From positions 186,001 through 250,000 of the forward strand of contig CANMSA010000006.1 of the NCBI GenBank assembly GCA_947500385.1: a stretch of 64,000 nucleotides of DNA. Reading direction: 5' to 3'. The notes under the pieces are model-generated. The model was not told where the DNA came from, did not search any database, and saw only the letters and a list, made by a program, of their open reading frames with translations. Numbering within the stretch: position 1 is the stretch's first letter; the number at the start of each line of letters is the position of its first letter. Source of the DNA: an uncultured Flavobacteriaceae bacterium. Its GTDB lineage: Bacteria; Bacteroidota; Bacteroidia; Flavobacteriales; Flavobacteriaceae. The position numbers and the translations under genes were made by a program. This document shows, one piece after another, positions 1 to 8,919 of the stretch.

Positions 1-1
1 A

Positions 2-358
2 GCGGTAATGAACCATACGGTAAAAGGGTTACACCATTACCAGGATTTAAAAACCAACCAACCGGATGTTTATAATTTTGAAAATGAAGGTGAATTGAAC
101 CGTTTGGGATACGATCTGTTAGCCGTAGATAGAACAGCAGATGCCATTTTGGTATTTAAGACATTGGTAGCTGAATTCCCTGATGCCTACAACCCATATG
201 ATAGTTTAGGGGAAGCATATTTCAGTAACAACGAACTGCAATTGTCAAAAAAGAACTATGAACGCTCCCTTGCGTTAAATCCGGAAAATGAAAATGCGAA
301 AGCGATGCTCTCAAGAATCGCTTCACAATTAATGGTCAAAGTCAAGGAAAACAGATAA
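2..358 (+). CDS. C-terminal end of a TPR-containing protein, cut by the window edge
   Basis: The frame is open to the first base of the window, so the ATG at 8 is probably internal and this is the 3' end of a longer gene. The visible 118 or so residues hold a TPR hairpin pair (a DSLGEAY motif followed by a YERSLALNPENENA helix). In Flavobacteriia this kind of tail is typical of exported beta-lactamase-fold serine hydrolases and of Esterase-D-type hydrolases, but the catalytic part is outside the window, so the enzyme class cannot be told. It ends 216 bases before the next gene, with no obvious terminator between them. Confidence 0.8.
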   Translation, partial: AVMNHTVKGLHHYQDLKTNQPDVYNFENEGELNRLGYDLLAVDRTADAILVFKTLVAEFPDAYNPYDSLGEAYFSNNELQLSKKNYERSLALNPENENAKAMLSRIASQLMVKVKENR

Positions 359-574
359 AGTTCCATATTCTTGTGGCCAATTGAAGATTCTAAACGGTAT
401 ACGCTGTAAAAGGCAACCGGTATGCTAATCTTTCCGACCCTGCACCGTTTTTAAGTACTTTTTAGTTTCGATGTACAATTCACTACAAAGAACGGCCAAC
501 TCGTTACATTTGATTTTCTATGTATTGAAATAGCATGCATCTTTGCTTCATCATCAATCAAAAAACGAACAATC

Positions 575-2041
575 ATGATCAATCTATTAAAAATTTTCTT
601 GGGCCTTTTCCTAAGACTTGTGCCTTTGTTGCTATTCCTTTGGTTAACAGCCCCGACACTTCAAGCCCAAAGCCGTAATACCTCGGTAAATGTACGTACC
701 AACAAAAATGGAAAGACATCGATTTCCGTCAAAAAGGGACGGTCGAATCATTTCTCCTTGGAATACGAGGGTGATATTTCAATTTCGGATGACGATACGG
801 ATATTATCGCAATTTCAAAGGGAGGGTATTTCGAAGTACGGAAATCGGCTTTTGGAAATCGCAGACGGATTTATATGGAACCCGGTGCCGGGGGCACACT
901 GATTAAAAAATATTATGTAGGTAGCGCATCGGTCAATTTCGAGACCGACGGCAGAAAATGGCTGGCGGAAATACTTCCAGAGGTATTGCGTGCGACAAGC
1001 ATAGGGGCCGAACAGCGAGTAAATCGCATGTATAAAAGGGGAGGCACTTATGCCGTTTTAAAAGAGGTCGAACAGATTGACAGTGACTATGTGAAAGCTA
1101 CCTATGTTAAGCTGTTGCTCAAAAAGAACCCGAGCACTAAAAACCTATCTACTATCTTGACGGTGGTGGCAAACGATATCGATTCGGACTATCACAAAGC
1201 GGATATACTGAAACGTAATACAAAGGCCTTTTTAGGCGCGGCAGTTTCTACAACGGCCTATATTGAAGCTGCCGGGGCCATCGAGTCTGACTACCATAAG
1301 ACCGATGTCTTAAAACAGTCGGTCAAAGATGGCGCAGTAACGCAGTCACAGCTAAAATCCCTTTTTCAGATTACCCGGGACATCGACTCGGATTATCACA
1401 AGGCCGATGTATTGCTAACGGTTATGAAAAACCGCTCCCTTGATGAGCAGAATGTAAACTTGCTGGTAAGCACGGCCCGTGACATCGATTCTGATTACCA
1501 CAAAACAGCTGTTTTAAAAGCCGCCTTGGCTACCGAAGGACTTAGTTCAAAAGGGTATAGTGCGTTTGTATCTTCCATGTCCAGCATTGACTCGGATCAT
1601 CATAGCGCCGACATTTTGACGGACCTTTTGAAGAACAAGTTGAATAGCAATGACCTTCGGGAAATTGTGCAATTGGCAGATGACAATATTAGTTCTGACT
1701 ATCACAAAGGACAGGTTTTAATGCACGTTGCACACCATCAAGACCTACAATCGGATAACCTTACCGTTTTATTGGACGCCCTTCGTGGCATGAGTTCCGA
1801 TAGCCATAGGGCCTCGGTGTTTAAACAACTGGCCAAACAAGATTTTAGCGAAGATCAGCTGTCCAACATTCTAAGGGCTACGACCAGCTTCTCGTCCGAC
1901 TCGCATCAATCTGCCACCTTGATGGCTTTTGCTCCCAGCGTAAAGAAAAAAGGCGGTGCTACGATAGAAGCCTACCGAAAGGCTTGTAATACCATTTCAT
2001 CCGAATCACATTATGGAAGGGCTTTGAGGGCCATTCAATAA
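575..2041 (+). CDS. secreted protein with ten tandem ~34-residue [I/M/F]xS(D/E) repeats
   Basis: This 488-residue protein starts with a signal peptide (hydrophobic residues about 10-28, cleavage near LQAQ). An adhesin-like beta segment follows (about 40-125, with DISISDDDTDII and SKGGYFEVRK). From about residue 165 to the end there are ten helical repeats about 34 residues apart, each opening with a signature such as IDSDYHKADVL. The first seven are close copies; the last three drift to SSDSHR, SSDSHQ and SSESHY. Domains with SDY-K-VL repeats after such a beta segment occur in Bacteroidota and Acidobacteria, sometimes beside M56 proteases; I know of no assigned function. It lies 64 bases upstream of a LytS/LytTR operon, so it may be sensed or controlled by it (inference). 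The ATG is supported by the good signal peptide. Confidence 0.9.
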   Translation: MINLLKIFLGLFLRLVPLLLFLWLTAPTLQAQSRNTSVNVRTNKNGKTSISVKKGRSNHFSLEYEGDISISDDDTDIIAISKGGYFEVRKSAFGNRRRIYMEPGAGGTLIKKYYVGSASVNFETDGRKWLAEILPEVLRATSIGAEQRVNRMYKRGGTYAVLKEVEQIDSDYVKATYVKLLLKKNPSTKNLSTILTVVANDIDSDYHKADILKRNTKAFLGAAVSTTAYIEAAGAIESDYHKTDVLKQSVKDGAVTQSQLKSLFQITRDIDSDYHKADVLLTVMKNRSLDEQNVNLLVSTARDIDSDYHKTAVLKAALATEGLSSKGYSAFVSSMSSIDSDHHSADILTDLLKNKLNSNDLREIVQLADDNISSDYHKGQVLMHVAHHQDLQSDNLTVLLDALRGMSSDSHRASVFKQLAKQDFSEDQLSNILRATTSFSSDSHQSATLMAFAPSVKKKGGATIEAYRKACNTISSESHYGRALRAIQ

Positions 2042-2059
2042 TCATCGAGCACTCGACCT

Positions 2060-2101
2060 CCAAAATACCCGGATAGAATAGGCTACTATTTAGTATTTTG
2101 G
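2060..2101. promoter_or_regulatory. 9-bp perfect inverted repeat just before the LytS operon
   Basis: CCAAAATAC at 2060-2068 is matched by GTATTTTGG at 2093-2101, with a 24-base loop. The right arm ends 4 bases before the ATG at 2106. No T-run follows, so a terminator is unlikely. An operator or an RNA stem over the start of the kinase gene is possible. Confidence 0.35.
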
Positions 2102-2105
2102 CGGT

Positions 2106-3143
2106 ATGAAGTGGATTTCTACCGAACTCTTATACCGACCAACCGTGAGAAAGCACTTTATCCTTGTTTTAGTGGGGTTCCTTTTTGGGACGCTCATCTA
2201 TGGCTTTATCAATTTTGATGGTTTTCGGTATAACCGGGAATTGCTGCTTAGTGGGGTGTTGGGCATCTTTTTAAGCTACTGCGTTCACAGCAGCAATACC
2301 CTTATAGACAAAGGGTTTCCTTGGAAACGTCAACCCGGGTTTCGTTTGCTTATCGGTATTTTGATACAAATGGGAATGGCCATTTTTGTCGTCTTTACAT
2401 GCCTTTGGGGATATACGGAATTCACCGGTACTGCTTCATTTTTTGAATCGGATGACAACGATTTAAAAGCAAAAATCGGCATTTTGTTGTTTTGTTCATC
2501 GCTCATTTATAACGTGGTTTACTTTGCGTACTACTCGTACAGCATGTATTCCAAAGGACAATTAATGGAGGTACAACTGCAGCGAAAACAGACCGAGCTA
2601 CAATTGAAAGCGCTTAAATCTCAGTTGAGTCCGCATTTTTTGTTCAATTGCATGAATACCTTGTCTTCCCTATTTCAAAAAGACACCGGCCGTGCGGAAA
2701 CCTTTATCCGCTCGCTCGCTCGCTCCTATGAGTACGTATTGGATACCTATGACGCCCCCTTGGTAACTATTGCTGAAGAGCTGAAATTCGTTACTGCCTA
2801 TTGCTTTTTAATGAAAACCCGCTTTGGGGAGCATCTGCATTTAGATATTCAACTTCCCGATACGATCTTGCAAAGTAAGATACCTCCCATGACCTTGCAG
2901 ATGTTGGTCGAAAATGGGGTCAAACACAATGTGATGGAGCCATCATTGCCACTCATCATTAAAATAAAGCCGTTGCAAGATGGTATCATGGTAAGCAACA
3001 ATAAAACCCGCAAGCGCCCAAAAATCGAGTCCATGAAAATTGGGCTGAATAATATAGCGGCACGTTATGAACTTTTGGTTCAGAAAAAAATCAACATAAA
3101 CGATAGCGAAGATTTTTCAGTCGTAATACCCATCATACCGTGA
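2106..3143 (+). CDS. LytS-type sensor histidine kinase
   Basis: 345 residues. The N-terminal half has about four membrane helices (near 18-36, 45-62, 80-103 and 125-145) and no large sensor domain. It is followed by a coiled stretch and the His_kinase (PF06580) core: SQLSPHFLFN with phospho-acceptor His177, N-box ENGVKHN and glycine-box region IGLNNIAARYELL. It should autophosphorylate and pass phosphate to the LytTR regulator encoded two genes downstream. Its stop overlaps the GTG start of the next gene by 4 bases (GTGA), so the genes are translationally coupled. The stimulus is unknown; the short loops suggest membrane-embedded sensing or sensing through a partner. Confidence 0.93.
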   Translation: MKWISTELLYRPTVRKHFILVLVGFLFGTLIYGFINFDGFRYNRELLLSGVLGIFLSYCVHSSNTLIDKGFPWKRQPGFRLLIGILIQMGMAIFVVFTCLWGYTEFTGTASFFESDDNDLKAKIGILLFCSSLIYNVVYFAYYSYSMYSKGQLMEVQLQRKQTELQLKALKSQLSPHFLFNCMNTLSSLFQKDTGRAETFIRSLARSYEYVLDTYDAPLVTIAEELKFVTAYCFLMKTRFGEHLHLDIQLPDTILQSKIPPMTLQMLVENGVKHNVMEPSLPLIIKIKPLQDGIMVSNNKTRKRPKIESMKIGLNNIAARYELLVQKKININDSEDFSVVIPIIP

Positions 3144-4174
3144 ATAGGCTGTTCATACATAGACCTTTGTTTCGGCTCCTGAGCCCACTATGTAGCGGTA
3201 CGCTCGTATACCTTCTTATTTTGCTCATCAATAATGATATTGGGCAATTACAAGAAGCCTTTTTAGGGGAAGAACTCTATGTCTGTGTCGGGTTGGCTTA
3301 TTTGATACAAGAGTATGCGCGCCTATCATTGCTTTGGTTCGAGCGGCTATCCCGTCCGACAGCTTTTCTCTCTAGATTGGTATTGCAGATTCTTAGCTCC
3401 GTTGTCATCTGCATGGTGCTGGTTACAGGGGCGATGTATTTATATTTTACGTATGTTTTGAGCTATACGCCTAATTTTAGGGAACTTTTTATCTTCAATA
3501 GTATTTTTTCCTTTATCACTCTGATCTATCTGACCCTTTACTTGAGTCATCAGTATTTGTATAAGATAAATACCGATCGGGTGGCAAAAGAAATAGCTTT
3601 GAAAGAGGAAGTACAAGCCGATTTTATCAGTTATAAGAAAGCAATCAACCCCGACCTATTGTTCGAAAGCCTCGAAGCACTGCTGGTACTCATGAAAAAA
3701 GACCCGGAAAAGGCCGAAGCGTTATCCGATCATTTTTCCAGGGTTTATCGATATGTGTTGGCCAAAAAGAATCGTGAATTGGTTCCCATAGCAGAAGAAC
3801 TTGAATTGTTGAGGGAATGGAGCTTTTTGTTTGAGCGTTTGCCATATCGCAACATTCGTTTGGGGCGGCCGTCGGTAGGGGAGACCTGGGTACTGCCGGG
3901 AAGTTTGTTGTCTATCGTAGAAAGGATTGTACGAAGTACCATCTCCTCTGACCTAGGGAGTCTTACGGTAGAGATTTTTGACAACCCTGAAACCTTGTTT
4001 TTGAAATACCGACATGAAGAAGTACTTCGTGGGGGATTTACAACTACGGATTTGAAGGACATTGCCCAAAGTTATCGCGTGTATACCGATAGACCGATAC
4101 AAGTGGTAGAAGAAGACCACCATAAAATAGTTGAATTGCCAAAACTAAATTTCGATGAAAGTAGCCATAATTGA
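3140..4174 (+). CDS. catalytically dead LytS-like paralogue (pseudokinase)
   Basis: 344 residues with the same plan and length as the kinase just upstream: four membrane helices in the first 150 residues, then the His_kinase-like region. Every key motif is altered. PHFLFN is replaced by PDLLFE, so Asp172 stands where the phospho-acceptor His should be. The N-box becomes ERIVRST and the GLNNIAARY box becomes DLKDIAQSY. The frame is intact and coupled on both sides: GTG start inside the previous stop, and a 20-base overlap with the regulator gene. It therefore looks like a maintained protein rather than a decaying gene. It may be a heterodimer partner or regulator of the active kinase (inference). 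Confidence 0.9.
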   Translation: MNRLFIHRPLFRLLSPLCSGTLVYLLILLINNDIGQLQEAFLGEELYVCVGLAYLIQEYARLSLLWFERLSRPTAFLSRLVLQILSSVVICMVLVTGAMYLYFTYVLSYTPNFRELFIFNSIFSFITLIYLTLYLSHQYLYKINTDRVAKEIALKEEVQADFISYKKAINPDLLFESLEALLVLMKKDPEKAEALSDHFSRVYRYVLAKKNRELVPIAEELELLREWSFLFERLPYRNIRLGRPSVGETWVLPGSLLSIVERIVRSTISSDLGSLTVEIFDNPETLFLKYRHEEVLRGGFTTTDLKDIAQSYRVYTDRPIQVVEEDHHKIVELPKLNFDESSHN

Positions 4175-4913
4175 AGACGAACCCCTAGCAGCTGAAAAAC
4201 TGGAGCGTTACCTTCAAAAACACAATGGGGAGGTGGTAGTAATGGCGAAACTACCATCTTTGGAAACTGCCATTCCTTGGATTGTTGAAAACCAAGATTC
4301 GGTAGATCTCTTTTTTATGGATGTACAACTGACCGATGGCCTAAGTTTTGAAATATTCGCTGATGTACCCGTTCGAAAACCGGTTATTTTCACTACTGCT
4401 TTTGACGAATTTGCAATCGATGCGTTTAAAGTGAACAGCATCGACTACCTTTTGAAACCCATTACTTTTACAGATTTATCAAGAGCGCTTAAAAAGTTGA
4501 AGTCGTTGCAAGAACAGTTTTCAAAACCGGCGGATCTGGCGCCCATCGTACAACAACTTCGCAAAAAGAAGTACAAGGATCGTTTTTTGGTGCGTATTGG
4601 AAATCACATACATTCCATACCTTGTGAGGAGATAGGCTATTTTTATGCGGAAGGTCGTGACCTGTATCTTAGATGCGGTAACCACAAGAAGTACTTGATA
4701 GATTATACCTTAGAGGTTCTGGAAACCCTTTTGGATCCAGAACGGTTTTTGCGTATCAATCGAAGTTATATTGTGCAACTGAATGCCATAACGGATGTTA
4801 TCGTATATTCGAACAGACGTTTAAAACTCACCCTAGAGCCAAAGGCAGAAGACGAAGTAGTGGTCAGTAGGGAAAAAGTATCTAAATTTAAAAACTGGTT
4901 TGAAGGCAATTAG
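4155..4913 (+). CDS. LytTR-family response regulator
   Basis: 252 residues. Receiver domain at about 1-120 with acidic pocket EDE near residue 8, phospho-acceptor Asp56 in FFMDVQL, and Lys in YLLKPI. The LytTR DNA-binding domain lies at about 145-250, with RFLRINRSYIV and a C-terminal VSREKVSKFKNWF strand. LytTR domains bind direct repeats of about 9 bp spaced two helical turns apart. The gene overlaps the pseudokinase gene by 20 bases and is the last of this three-gene unit. The likely targets are its own operon and perhaps the repeat-protein gene upstream (inference). Confidence 0.94.
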   Translation: MKVAIIEDEPLAAEKLERYLQKHNGEVVVMAKLPSLETAIPWIVENQDSVDLFFMDVQLTDGLSFEIFADVPVRKPVIFTTAFDEFAIDAFKVNSIDYLLKPITFTDLSRALKKLKSLQEQFSKPADLAPIVQQLRKKKYKDRFLVRIGNHIHSIPCEEIGYFYAEGRDLYLRCGNHKKYLIDYTLEVLETLLDPERFLRINRSYIVQLNAITDVIVYSNRRLKLTLEPKAEDEVVVSREKVSKFKNWFEGN

Positions 4914-5094
4914 CATCTTTAGAGCAGCGTATTTTGCCTTTTTTTAGAATGATGCACATTTGGTTGTCGTTGAAAAGCAGGTTTTTACACAAGTTTCTTG
5001 CATTTTTATCAATGAAAACTGGTTTCGGATGAAAGAGTTATAATTTTTCTTCTCATTGTTCCAAGTTGTAAACTAAATTTAGTTGTTTTGCCGG

Positions 5095-7056
5095 ATGAAA
5101 CGCTACAAAATGTGTTTTCCACTAGGGTGGATCTGTCTTATCATATTCCTTGCACCGCCCAAGCGGTTGATCGGGCAGCAAACCCAGCACTATACCGGTC
5201 CTTTCCAAATTGGAGACTATCGCGGCAATGCTGTATATGACTATAAAGTAATTGGTCAGGATACCTTGTTAGAAGGGGCTTTTCAAATGCAACGTTCTGA
5301 TTTGGAGGCCCTGTTAAAAAAGGAAGATAGTACGTTTTTATTTTCAGGAAGCTTTCAAGATGGGTACCCCAACGGGTTTTGGACCTTTCAATTTGGTGAG
5401 TTTCAATCGGAGCGGCGAGCACAGGTAATCAATTATCAATATCGGGTACAGGTGAGTGGTGTTCAGGAATCAGGTTCTGGGACCGTTTTAAAGGGGAAAC
5501 CTAATGGTACATGGACCTACGACGTAAATCGTATCCAAGATTCCGAAATTGTGGAGGCGCTGTTCAAAAGCACGTTCGATTTCGATGAGGGGGTTCCACA
5601 ACGCAATTTTAGAATTGAAAGTGAAGACCGCACCCTTGTTGGACGGTTTCTTAGAAACGGCATCGCCCATGATGAATGGGCACTTTATGATGATGCGGCC
5701 ATTGACGCTACGGAACGCTGGTTTTTCCAAGACGGCGTGCTGCAAAAAATTATTCTTTTTAAAAACGGTAAGGCATCTGAATTTCCGATATATGCAAGTG
5801 GAAGCCAAGTAAAAACGGTTACGATAGATACCCGGTATTTGGCCGCTGTACAACTACAGGCTGCGATTTCTGATCCAGGAGATGCCGGGATCAGCGGCAT
5901 ATTGGATTTACTGGATAAAAATGCCACTTACTACGCAAAAATGGATGGGATCCTATCTGAATTGGGTACCGCCGACTTTAATCCCGAATTTAAAGTAAAG
6001 CTTCCCTATTTCCCCTTAGACTCGTTGGAAAAAAGGACGTTGGCAAATATTTTCGAGTTACATGAAAAAGCCAGAACGAGCAGTGATTTCTTTTTGAATA
6101 GTTCGCAATTAAATATCTTAAAACTAACGGATCAGCAATCCAACTATCTGTTCGAGGTGGTACGAGCCCTTTCGAATGATTTCCTAAAACCTGTACAGAA
6201 AGTGTTAAACTTTCAAAAAGATTCGGTGCTCGAGTTTGTTCCCCGTGCACGGGTGCGAAAGGAGTTATGGCCAGTGGCCATCCCCTCCAAAACGGTTCGG
6301 GCAATCATCACAAAAGATAGTGTCACGGTAAAAAAGCCTTTTACGCTTTCAAATGCCGCGGACTATGATTTTGAGGGGCGATTGCTCAATTCCCTCTACG
6401 ATATGACCAAGTATGCAATGGCATGTCTCGATTCCATTGAAAAAGATCTCAATGAAAAATTGATTCGTGAGAAAAGACAACAAACCTTGGTTGCCTTGGA
6501 AGAGAAACTGGTTTTGCAGGAGAAGGGTTTTGGCGAACTACTCGATTCCCTAAGTAGTGATACTCCTGCTAATTACAGAAAAGTACTGCAACGGTTAAAA
6601 GGCATAGCCGATACAAAACTTGGCGCATATGGCGTTTTACAGGATACCGATTTGAAATTGGAACAAGGAAAAGAATTGACCCATTGTTTTGAAAAACTCT
6701 TGGTGTTGGGAGCGGAAATTGGAAAATTACCTGCCCAGTCTGAAGAAATACGTTTGCACTATCAAGACGGGGTATGGAATCCCTTTATGGCCACGGTGAT
6801 GAACGAGGAAGTCAAAAAACGCATTACCAACGCCTATCGCAAGGTTTTAGTTCCGTATTTCCTAAATCAGATACAGGATGGTTTTGATTGCGGCAGTGTA
6901 GAGCTGCTGCTGGAAGAAATGAGTTATACCGGCGAGCGCATGTTTCAATTACGGGATGAAGAAACTTCCAAGCTAGAGCGCAAGTTGCGCAGGGAACAGG
7001 ATCCCAAAACGGTGCTGAAATTATTCCATAAACAGCCAAAGAACAAAGAAAACTAA
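5095..7056 (+). CDS. large exported MORN/YwqK-like repeat protein
   Basis: About 653 residues from the ATG at 5095; an in-frame TTG at 5083 is less likely because the ATG gives a standard signal peptide (hydrophobic at about 8-24, then GQQ). Residues 30-240 hold several YwqK/MORN-type units, for example GSFQDGYPNGFWTF and GTVLKGKPNGTWTY. The rest is mostly alpha-helical with charged coiled segments (about 320-640) and no recognised domain. It is followed 3 bases later by a DUF2490 gene and then a membrane MORN gene, which looks like one operon. MORN units usually act as membrane-associated scaffolds; no enzymatic motif is visible. Function is unknown. Confidence 0.88.
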   Translation: MKRYKMCFPLGWICLIIFLAPPKRLIGQQTQHYTGPFQIGDYRGNAVYDYKVIGQDTLLEGAFQMQRSDLEALLKKEDSTFLFSGSFQDGYPNGFWTFQFGEFQSERRAQVINYQYRVQVSGVQESGSGTVLKGKPNGTWTYDVNRIQDSEIVEALFKSTFDFDEGVPQRNFRIESEDRTLVGRFLRNGIAHDEWALYDDAAIDATERWFFQDGVLQKIILFKNGKASEFPIYASGSQVKTVTIDTRYLAAVQLQAAISDPGDAGISGILDLLDKNATYYAKMDGILSELGTADFNPEFKVKLPYFPLDSLEKRTLANIFELHEKARTSSDFFLNSSQLNILKLTDQQSNYLFEVVRALSNDFLKPVQKVLNFQKDSVLEFVPRARVRKELWPVAIPSKTVRAIITKDSVTVKKPFTLSNAADYDFEGRLLNSLYDMTKYAMACLDSIEKDLNEKLIREKRQQTLVALEEKLVLQEKGFGELLDSLSSDTPANYRKVLQRLKGIADTKLGAYGVLQDTDLKLEQGKELTHCFEKLLVLGAEIGKLPAQSEEIRLHYQDGVWNPFMATVMNEEVKKRITNAYRKVLVPYFLNQIQDGFDCGSVELLLEEMSYTGERMFQLRDEETSKLERKLRREQDPKTVLKLFHKQPKNKEN

Positions 7057-7059
7057 CCA

Positions 7060-7893
7060 ATGAAGAACGATTGTAGACATTGGGCGGGGATCTTTTTATT
7101 GTTCTTTATGGGCAGCTGTTTGCAGTTAAATGCCCAAGAAGACGCACCGGTGGTATTACCGACAGAATCAAAGTACAAAGATCCGGTAACCAAAACCTGG
7201 TTTAATACCTATGGTAATATTCGCATATCAAAGCGCTTGTTTTGGGTAGCACAAACCCATTTTAGACTGGAAGAAACGGAAGACACCCAATTTGTGGGGC
7301 AAATGGCCCAAATCTACAATCGTCATGCCATAGGCTATATCTACTCCAAAAAATTCAATGCGAGTTTGGGAGGGGTATTGCGCCTTAATTTTAATACTGA
7401 CGAAAGTTCAACAGACCGTAACCTGGTACCGGAATGGCGTATTTGGCATCAGTACCAATTTGCTATGCCCTTGTCTTCGGTAATGGTGTACCATAGATTG
7501 CGAATTGAACATCGGTGGACACAAGGTTTTGAAGAGAATAGTGCTTATATTTTCAGAAATAGATGGCGGTATATGTTTCGGCTCAAGGTTCCGTTGAATA
7601 GCCATAAGTTAAAACCGAAAACATGGTATGTGTCTCCGGAGGCGGAACTGATTATGCAGAGCGGTAAAGCGGTGGTCGCAAGCCCAATGGAAGACTTACG
7701 ATTGACCACTACTTTGGGGTATATTGTAACACCGCGTCTAACCTTTGCTGCGGGACTAATGTATTCGCAAGGGCAATCATTGGATAATGGAGGCGTTTAT
7801 AAACAAAACTGGACCATGCGTTTTCATATGTACTTTTCTCCAGACTTTAGAAGGGTTAAGAACAAACTCCCCGAAATTCATTTGAACGATTAA
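7060..7893 (+). CDS. DUF2490 family outer-membrane-type protein
   Basis: 277 residues with a signal peptide (about 1-25, cleavage near LNAQ). The mature part is rich in alternating aromatic and polar beta strands and carries features typical of DUF2490: TWFNTYGNIRISKRLFW, RLRIEHRW and FRNRWRYMFRL. Such proteins are predicted outer-membrane barrels of unknown function that are common in Bacteroidota. It sits 3 bases after the MORN-type gene and 12 bases before the next one, so it is probably cotranscribed with them. It could anchor the MORN proteins at the envelope (inference). Confidence 0.88.
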   Translation: MKNDCRHWAGIFLLFFMGSCLQLNAQEDAPVVLPTESKYKDPVTKTWFNTYGNIRISKRLFWVAQTHFRLEETEDTQFVGQMAQIYNRHAIGYIYSKKFNASLGGVLRLNFNTDESSTDRNLVPEWRIWHQYQFAMPLSSVMVYHRLRIEHRWTQGFEENSAYIFRNRWRYMFRLKVPLNSHKLKPKTWYVSPEAELIMQSGKAVVASPMEDLRLTTTLGYIVTPRLTFAAGLMYSQGQSLDNGGVYKQNWTMRFHMYFSPDFRRVKNKLPEIHLND

Positions 7894-7905
7894 GGAATAT
7901 GCATC

Positions 7906-8799
7906 GTGACCAAGACAAGTAAAAAGAGAATTAAAAAAAGGGTTTTGATCCCGTATTTATTGCTAGGAGCGGTAGGTGCCGCCGCCTTGTTCTTTCTTAT
8001 CCGGGCCAATAGTCTACAATATCAATTGCAGCAGACGGCTGCTGCACAAGAAGCGTTGGAACGAACCAGAACTGAAAACGAGGAATTGATCCGCATTGAT
8101 TCCATGCTGGTCTCCGGAGATTATAAAAACGCACTAAAAGCGTACAGTTCTGCAAATAAAAACGGCTTTGAAAAGGAAGGTGCCACGATTCAATTGCGCA
8201 TTGCCTTGGCCAAAAAACTACAGCAGTTCGATACCAATGGGCGTTTGCAAAAAAAACTTTCCCAGAATGACTCTATTGATTCTGTTCAAAGCACCCGTCC
8301 TACAACACCTTTGGAAATCAGAAGGTACGATTCATTGAATTTCGCCTTGGAAAAAGCCAAAGTACAGCTAGGCCGTATGAAACGGCAATTAAAAAATAAG
8401 ACCTCGGGACAATATCTTACTTTTCAAAGCAAGAAAGGCAATAAAATGCACTATGTAGGGCAGGTAAAGAATGACAGGGCGAACGGACTGGGAATCGCCC
8501 TTTTAGATACAGGAAGTCGGTACGAGGGCGAATGGAAAGACAACCAGCGCGAAGGGGAAGGTACTTTTTATTGGGCAGATGGGGAGTATTATATCGGAAG
8601 TTATTCGAACGACAGACGTAATGGGGAGGGGAGCTACTATTGGCCCAATGGGGAAAAATATACCGGACAATGGAAAGACGACAAAAGAAATGGCCAGGGT
8701 GTTTTTTATGGTGCCGATGGAAAGGTCGTTACCAGTGGGCTTTGGAAAAATGACAAGCTGGTCGAAACCGATAAAAAACAGAAGAAAGCAAATCGATAA
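7906..8799 (+). CDS. membrane-anchored MORN-repeat protein
   Basis: 297 residues from a GTG start; the ATG at 7899 is out of frame and no other start fits. A basic N-terminus (KKRIKKR) is followed by one membrane helix (about 15-32) and a coiled-coil and helical stretch (35-165). Near residues 180-290 there are four or five MORN repeats, each of the YEGEWKDNQREGEGTFYW type. The positive-inside rule places the repeats outside the cytoplasm. Last gene of the 5.1-8.8 kb operon, followed by a terminator. MORN repeats bind lipids or scaffold complexes; the partner is not known. Confidence 0.88.
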   Translation: MTKTSKKRIKKRVLIPYLLLGAVGAAALFFLIRANSLQYQLQQTAAAQEALERTRTENEELIRIDSMLVSGDYKNALKAYSSANKNGFEKEGATIQLRIALAKKLQQFDTNGRLQKKLSQNDSIDSVQSTRPTTPLEIRRYDSLNFALEKAKVQLGRMKRQLKNKTSGQYLTFQSKKGNKMHYVGQVKNDRANGLGIALLDTGSRYEGEWKDNQREGEGTFYWADGEYYIGSYSNDRRNGEGSYYWPNGEKYTGQWKDDKRNGQGVFYGADGKVVTSGLWKNDKLVETDKKQKKANR

Positions 8800-8810
8800 T
8801 ATCATCAGGG

Positions 8811-8838
8811 GAAACCTGAATGGTTCAGGATGTTTTTT
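8811..8838 (+). terminator. probable intrinsic terminator of the MORN operon
   Basis: CCTGAA / TGG / TTCAGG forms a 6-bp stem at 8815-8829, followed within 3 bases by six T residues. It lies 16 bases after the stop of the last MORN gene. Confidence 0.45.
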
Positions 8839-8919
8839 GATCATTTCACTACGCGAAAGTCACCAGTATGTGGTGGATGCGCCCATTCAGATACCACCAA
8901 GTAGGGCTAGCATTCTTTG

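Noticed and set aside
5064-5086. AGTTGT repeated twice before the MORN-type gene as a LytTR site
   Set aside because: Period is 17 bp, not about 21, and the sequence is AT-rich, so it is probably chance.
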